Shown here: piece by piece, positions 60,896 through 64,000 of the stretch | Layout: every line of letters starts with the position of its first letter | Numbering within the stretch: the stretch's first letter is position 1 | Assembly: GCA_964509425.1 (NCBI GenBank) | Contig: CAZDWZ010000003.1 | Span: forward strand, 465,429-529,428 | Direction of reading: 5' to 3' | DNA length: 64,000 nt | Source: CAZDWZ01 sp964509425 | Lineage (GTDB): Bacteria > Bdellovibrionota_C > UBA2361 > SZUA-149 > CAZDWZ01 | Position numbers and translations under genes: made by a program | The notes under the pieces: model-generated | What the model saw: only the letters and a program-made list of their open reading frames with translations | Told to the model about the DNA's origin: nothing | Database searches by the model: none

Positions 60896-61552
60896 TCATT
60901 TCTGGAGTGCGCCCTTTGCTTCCTTTGAGTTGATCATTCTTCCGAACACTGTACCTACGGCATGTTGTAAATTGTCGAATTCGACACCACTCCCCAGATC
61001 CTCTTTCCCACACTGACTGGTGAATCCCAGGTCGGCGCCGGCGATTGATCGAACACGAAGGTCGGCGCAATAGGTGAATGTTTCCTGAAACCAGATATCG
61101 TCTTTCCACTCTCGCAGCGTGAATTGAAGAATTTTTGAAGCTCCTTTGGTATTCCCTGAAATTGCATTTAACACCTCCTTGTCGCTCCACGCCGGACCGA
61201 GAACGGTGTGCTCCGTTGCGTGACCCGCAGTGGAAAGCGACTGGGCAATCATCTCACCCAAATCTTGCGCAAGTGGCCGACCGGAAGTGGTGGATATCGA
61301 CCAGGGCACTCCCGCAATTGAGCGCTGCACACCAACGTGCGATGGAGACGTTTCGCCGCTAACAACAGCAGGACGTTGATCCTGGACGGCAATCATCAAT
61401 TTGTTCGGTGTTACCGGCAGCTCGGGCGTGAACGATATCACGCCGGTGAACGATTGCGTCTTACCGAATGCACACCCACTCAGAGTAACAGCGGCGGCAA
61501 CTATGGCGAGCGCTTTGAAAGAACGCGAAAATAACCCTACTCTATTCTTCAC
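60896..61552 (-). CDS. Lipoprotein, unknown function
   Basis: 218 residues from a GTG at 61552, five bases after AGGAGGGTG. Signal ends in VTLSGC (Cys27). The domain contains PNKLMIAVQDQRPAVVSGET, LGEMIAQSLSTAGHATEHTV, and a later ILQFTLREWKDDIWFQETFT, similar in style to YajG-type lipoproteins that carry 'DxR' and 'L..AL' elements. It is divergent from the SHOCT lipoprotein gene. Confidence 0.8.
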   Translation of the reverse strand: MKNRVGLFSRSFKALAIVAAAVTLSGCAFGKTQSFTGVISFTPELPVTPNKLMIAVQDQRPAVVSGETSPSHVGVQRSIAGVPWSISTTSGRPLAQDLGEMIAQSLSTAGHATEHTVLGPAWSDKEVLNAISGNTKGASKILQFTLREWKDDIWFQETFTYCADLRVRSIAGADLGFTSQCGKEDLGSGVEFDNLQHAVGTVFGRMINSKEAKGALQK

Positions 61553-61723
61553 ATCACCCTCCTGCTGAGCATCGATGCTCAACCAATAGTTCAGCTCGGC
61601 GTGCAATGTCTATGTGGGCCTCATTGTAAGTTGACTGATGTCAAGTATTTAGCTCAGCAGTTGACTCAAGTGTGAGCGCGTGTAGAGGAGGCCTATGAAT
61701 ACCGTTTGGAGAGGAGATTCTTC

Positions 61724-62323
61724 ATGGGCCTGATCAAAGCGACATTGTCAGTTCTATTGTTCTCACAGCTTGCAGCGTGCGCAAGCATTGTGAGCCACAA
61801 GAGCACGCCCGTCACTTTCAACAGTTCACCTCCGGGAGCGAAAATCGAAGTCACCGATCGAAACGGAGTTCAACGTTTTGTTGGTCAGACGCCGGCGACC
61901 ACTGTGCTGGACAACGGCGACGGATATTTCACCAAGGCCCGATACTCGGTAAAGCTCACGAAAGAAGGTTACGAGCCACAAATATCCAGCATCACTCCCA
62001 GCATGAACGGGTGGTATTGGGGAAATATCATTTTCGGCGGTTTGATCGGTATGCTCATCGTTGATCCGATCACTGGGGCCATGTACGAGATTGACCAGCC
62101 CGCGCTTAATCTTGTCATGGCACAGGATGCGCCTCAGGCACCGCGGGCAGCGCTAGCCGTGTCGTCGACTCCGCCAGCAGTTACAGAGGAAGCAGCCGTT
62201 GCCGCGCCGGCTGCTAGTGACATAGGTGAAAAAATTAAACTGCTTGAGAAGCTGAAATCTGAGGGACTTCTGACAGACAAAGAGTTTGTGACGAAGAAGA
62301 AGGAACTGCTCGATCGGATATAA
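61724..62323 (+). CDS. Lipoprotein with PEGA-like and C-terminal SHOCT domain
   Basis: 199 residues from the ATG at 61724, after GGAGAGGAG. Lipobox LAAC (Cys19). PEGA-like beta unit VTFNSSPPGAKIEVTDRNG through YSVKLTKEGYEPQ. A hydrophobic stretch (WGNIIFGGLIGMLIVDPITG) is followed by an Ala/Pro-rich linker and a SHOCT helix pair IKLLEKLKSEGLLTDKEFVT ending KKKELLDRI. Such proteins sit at the outer membrane; partners are unknown. Confidence 0.85.
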   Translation: MGLIKATLSVLLFSQLAACASIVSHKSTPVTFNSSPPGAKIEVTDRNGVQRFVGQTPATTVLDNGDGYFTKARYSVKLTKEGYEPQISSITPSMNGWYWGNIIFGGLIGMLIVDPITGAMYEIDQPALNLVMAQDAPQAPRAALAVSSTPPAVTEEAAVAAPAASDIGEKIKLLEKLKSEGLLTDKEFVTKKKELLDRI

Positions 62324-62566
62324 AAGTTTCAGCGGACGCTAAGTTTGAAAGTCGAGAGGATTCTAAGTTTCCTCCACTTTTGAGTGGAGAGGGAGATGAC
62401 TTGGCTAATTTTTATGGCGCCCCTTTTACTCAGCAAGTTTCCGGGAATTCTTCAAGATACAAGGATAGGATGATTGGACTCTTGCTACTCGGGGTGGGTC
62501 CATATACGGTCCCGGCGGAAAGACGACCAGCGAAAAGACTCTTCATCGGATTCTCAATCTTCAGGT

Positions 62567-63310
62567 CTACGGTGCGCTCGCCCAAATAATCTCAAATAGC
62601 TCACGATGAAGCTTAATAAAACTTTCATTCTCTGCTACGAGCACGGCAACCGGAGAAACCACTTGGTGGACTACGAGCCTTTTCGGAATAATGACGAGAT
62701 TTGTTGAAAGAGTACTGGTTGCCGGTAGCAGCTTCACTTGCATGTTGTAACGCTTGCCCTCGCGGAAGTATTGCTTTCCCACCTCGGTCTGGGTGGTTAA
62801 GTGACGTATCTTAATCGGCAGCTTAGCGCGGCGCTCGATGAATCGCTGAAAAAACTGCCGATCCAGATCGAACACTGCTGGTTGATTCGAAATGATCAGA
62901 TAATCCTCTCCCGGCTTTACATCTTTCAAAAGCGACTCGTAGACCGACTTCATCGCTTCGATACCTTCGAAATACCGAATAGCGCTTTCATTCGCGTCAA
63001 TTGATCGCAACGAAAAAAGATCTGGAAGAATCTGTTGAACGAGCGCTTTTCTGGACTCGAGTAATGCCTCCAAGCGATCTGGGCTCTCAGCGACATAGCG
63101 CTGTTTCAAACCCTTCAACTCTGTAAATAACAGGCCCTTCTCCTTGAGCGTCCCGAGGATATTGTAAACCGTGGCCCGCTTTACACCGCTGAGTGATGCA
63201 ATTCTGAGAGGCGTGCTCGGGCCGAGCTGGAGAGCCGCTAAATACACGAGGCTCTCCTTCTCGCTAAGACCAATTTCTTGCAGCCGGCGGGATAGCTTTT
63301 GTTGAATCAT
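62567..63310 (-). CDS. TrmB-family transcriptional regulator
   Basis: 247 residues. The N-terminal winged helix is clear: LQEIGLSEKESLVYLAALQL, TPLRIASLSGVKRATVYNIL, then LKEKGLLFTELKGLKQRYVA. A C-terminal sensor domain follows (IRYFEGIEAMKSVYESLLKD, LATS-like end). TrmB proteins are best known in archaea as sugar-responsive regulators. It is divergent from a solute-binding protein gene with palindromic repeats between them, suggesting it controls that transporter. Confidence 0.88.
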   Translation of the reverse strand: MIQQKLSRRLQEIGLSEKESLVYLAALQLGPSTPLRIASLSGVKRATVYNILGTLKEKGLLFTELKGLKQRYVAESPDRLEALLESRKALVQQILPDLFSLRSIDANESAIRYFEGIEAMKSVYESLLKDVKPGEDYLIISNQPAVFDLDRQFFQRFIERRAKLPIKIRHLTTQTEVGKQYFREGKRYNMQVKLLPATSTLSTNLVIIPKRLVVHQVVSPVAVLVAENESFIKLHRELFEIIWASAP

Positions 63311-63359
63311 ATTCTGTCAGAAAAACTGGCAACCAAAATCCCAAATATTCTGGCAGTTT
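63310..63359. promoter_or_regulatory. Repeated CTGnCAG sites between TrmB-type gene and binding protein gene
   Basis: TATTCTGTCAG (63310-63320) and TATTCTGGCAG (63346-63356) are direct repeats 36 bp apart, each with a palindromic CTG-n-CAG core. AAACTG (63323-63328) and CAGTTT (63354-63359) form an inverted pair. The first overlaps the TrmB-type start codon, which favours self-repression. Confidence 0.5.
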
Positions 63360-63444
63360 AGCATGCTTTTTACGGTCGGCGCCAAATTTCATGACATTCT
63401 CGTCCGAAAGGCAGACCTTCATCGGGTCTGAAACTAAGGATGTT

Positions 63445-64000
63445 ATGAAATCATTCACTTTTCTCCTTGGCCTCCTATTCGTTCTATTCCCTGAAGGCCT
63501 TCTCGCCGAGGCGCCGCTCCGCATCGGTGTCATTGCGCCGCTCACCGGACCAGCAGCAGATTATGGAGTGGCTGTCCGCAATGCGATCGAATTGCAGCGA
63601 AAAGAGCAGAGTGGAAGACCATCAACGGTCACTTATATTTTTGAAGACACGCAATATAACGCGAAAGCCGCAGTCGACTCATTTTCGCGGCTGCGAAATA
63701 TCGAGCGAGTGGATGCGATCTATGTCTGGGGAGTGGTTTTCTGCGAAGCTTTAGGACCTCTCGCCGAACAGTTTGCTCTGCCCATGATAGCCCAATGCGT
63801 GCAGGGAAACATAAGCAAGGATCGCAAATACGTATTTCGGTTTGCGAACCCTGCCGCTGACTACGCCAAGATGCTCTGGCAACATGCGAGGAGTAACTCG
63901 CTAAAAAAGATCGGGCTCGTTCTCACTGAAAATTCCTATTTGCAACTCATGGCCGACTCTCTCGAAAGTGAAAAGCTTCCAACGGAGAGTATAGTCATCA
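63445..64000 (+). CDS. Periplasmic branched-chain amino acid-type solute-binding protein (3' end outside window)
   Basis: ATG at 63445 after TAAGGATG; the frame is open to the right edge (about 185 residues). Signal peptide FLLGLLFVLFPEGLLAEA. The mature start APLRIGVIAPLTGPAADYGV is typical of LivJ/LivK-like type 1 periplasmic binding proteins, with VRNAIELQRKE and DTQYNAKAAVDSFSRL following. Such proteins feed ABC importers of amino acids, amides or urea. Membrane and ATPase genes would be expected beyond 64000. Confidence 0.9.
   Translation, partial: MKSFTFLLGLLFVLFPEGLLAEAPLRIGVIAPLTGPAADYGVAVRNAIELQRKEQSGRPSTVTYIFEDTQYNAKAAVDSFSRLRNIERVDAIYVWGVVFCEALGPLAEQFALPMIAQCVQGNISKDRKYVFRFANPAADYAKMLWQHARSNSLKKIGLVLTENSYLQLMADSLESEKLPTESIVI

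Noticed and set aside
1..64000. CRISPR arrays
   Set aside because: No set of regularly spaced direct repeats of 23-40 bp was seen; the 15-bp tandem repeat at 47.9 kb has no spacers.
1..64000. Insertion sequences or transposase/integrase genes
   Set aside because: No DDE, Rpn, serine or tyrosine recombinase motifs were found in any frame with protein character.

Overview
The window looks like a chromosome segment of a diderm (Gram-negative) bacterium of moderately high GC. It has a type II secretion operon, many lipoproteins with lipobox cysteines, Tat substrates, phosphatidylethanolamine and phosphatidylglycerol synthesis genes, and a periplasmic Dsb-like protein. A Lys/Ala-tailed HU protein, a Kazal-domain lipoprotein and a TrmB-type regulator fit a lineage in or near the former Deltaproteobacteria (Myxococcota/Bdellovibrionota-like). 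This placement is inferred from gene content only.

Layout. 1-8110 (minus): T2SS operon gspC-D-E-F-G-H, with gspH running off the left edge. 8205-10141 (minus): an E1-like pair (a ThiF/MoeB enzyme fused to a TusA domain, plus a small degenerate ThiF-like partner) and an Rrf2 regulator. 10.4-14.5 kb: an RNase HI-like protein, an SGNH hydrolase and two Tat-exported ferritin-like proteins. 14.5-19.6 kb (minus): two GT-C-type membrane glycosyltransferases around an ArgA-like N-acetylglutamate synthase. 19.6-26.5 kb: small lipoprotein and membrane genes, dapF, a lipoprotein, nadB, a lytic transglycosylase, pgsA and rsmI. 26.9-34.7 kb (plus): an AmgK/MurU-like peptidoglycan recycling pair, a transpeptidase, psd, hemC and a second lytic transglycosylase. 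35-45.8 kb: a DsbA-like protein, a GT4 glycosyltransferase, an HU protein with a histone H1-like tail, a Sua5-type enzyme, a PlsC-like acyltransferase, a DUF3108-like protein and an RNB-domain exoribonuclease. 45.9-52.6 kb: a lipoprotein peptidase with a Kazal-inhibitor neighbour, another SGNH hydrolase, pgpA, a metallo-beta-lactamase-fold hydrolase and a third GT-C enzyme.

From a class II tRNA-Leu(UAA) at 52827-52912 onward the content becomes accessory. There is a hypothetical protein, a ribbon-helix-helix gene with a small partner (possible toxin-antitoxin module), and a McrBC-type modification-dependent restriction system. The McrB-like ATPase carries two EVE/PUA-like regions and the McrC-like nuclease has a long C-terminal extension; a 42-residue very acidic ORF follows. 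After it come an Excalibur-domain protein, two lipoproteins, a TrmB-family regulator and the start of a periplasmic branched-chain-amino-acid-type binding protein.

Noncoding structure is rich. There is a two-copy dispersed repeat whose hairpin stems differ completely in sequence but keep the same architecture (20.4 and 26.6 kb). A cluster of five AACTG-type sites lies at 19.7-19.84 kb. There is an 88-bp inverted-repeat element at 27.2 kb, a CTCTGTG-type inverted repeat at 34.7 kb, a possible structured RNA at 36.3-36.4 kb, and a run of five palindromes at 42.36-42.64 kb.
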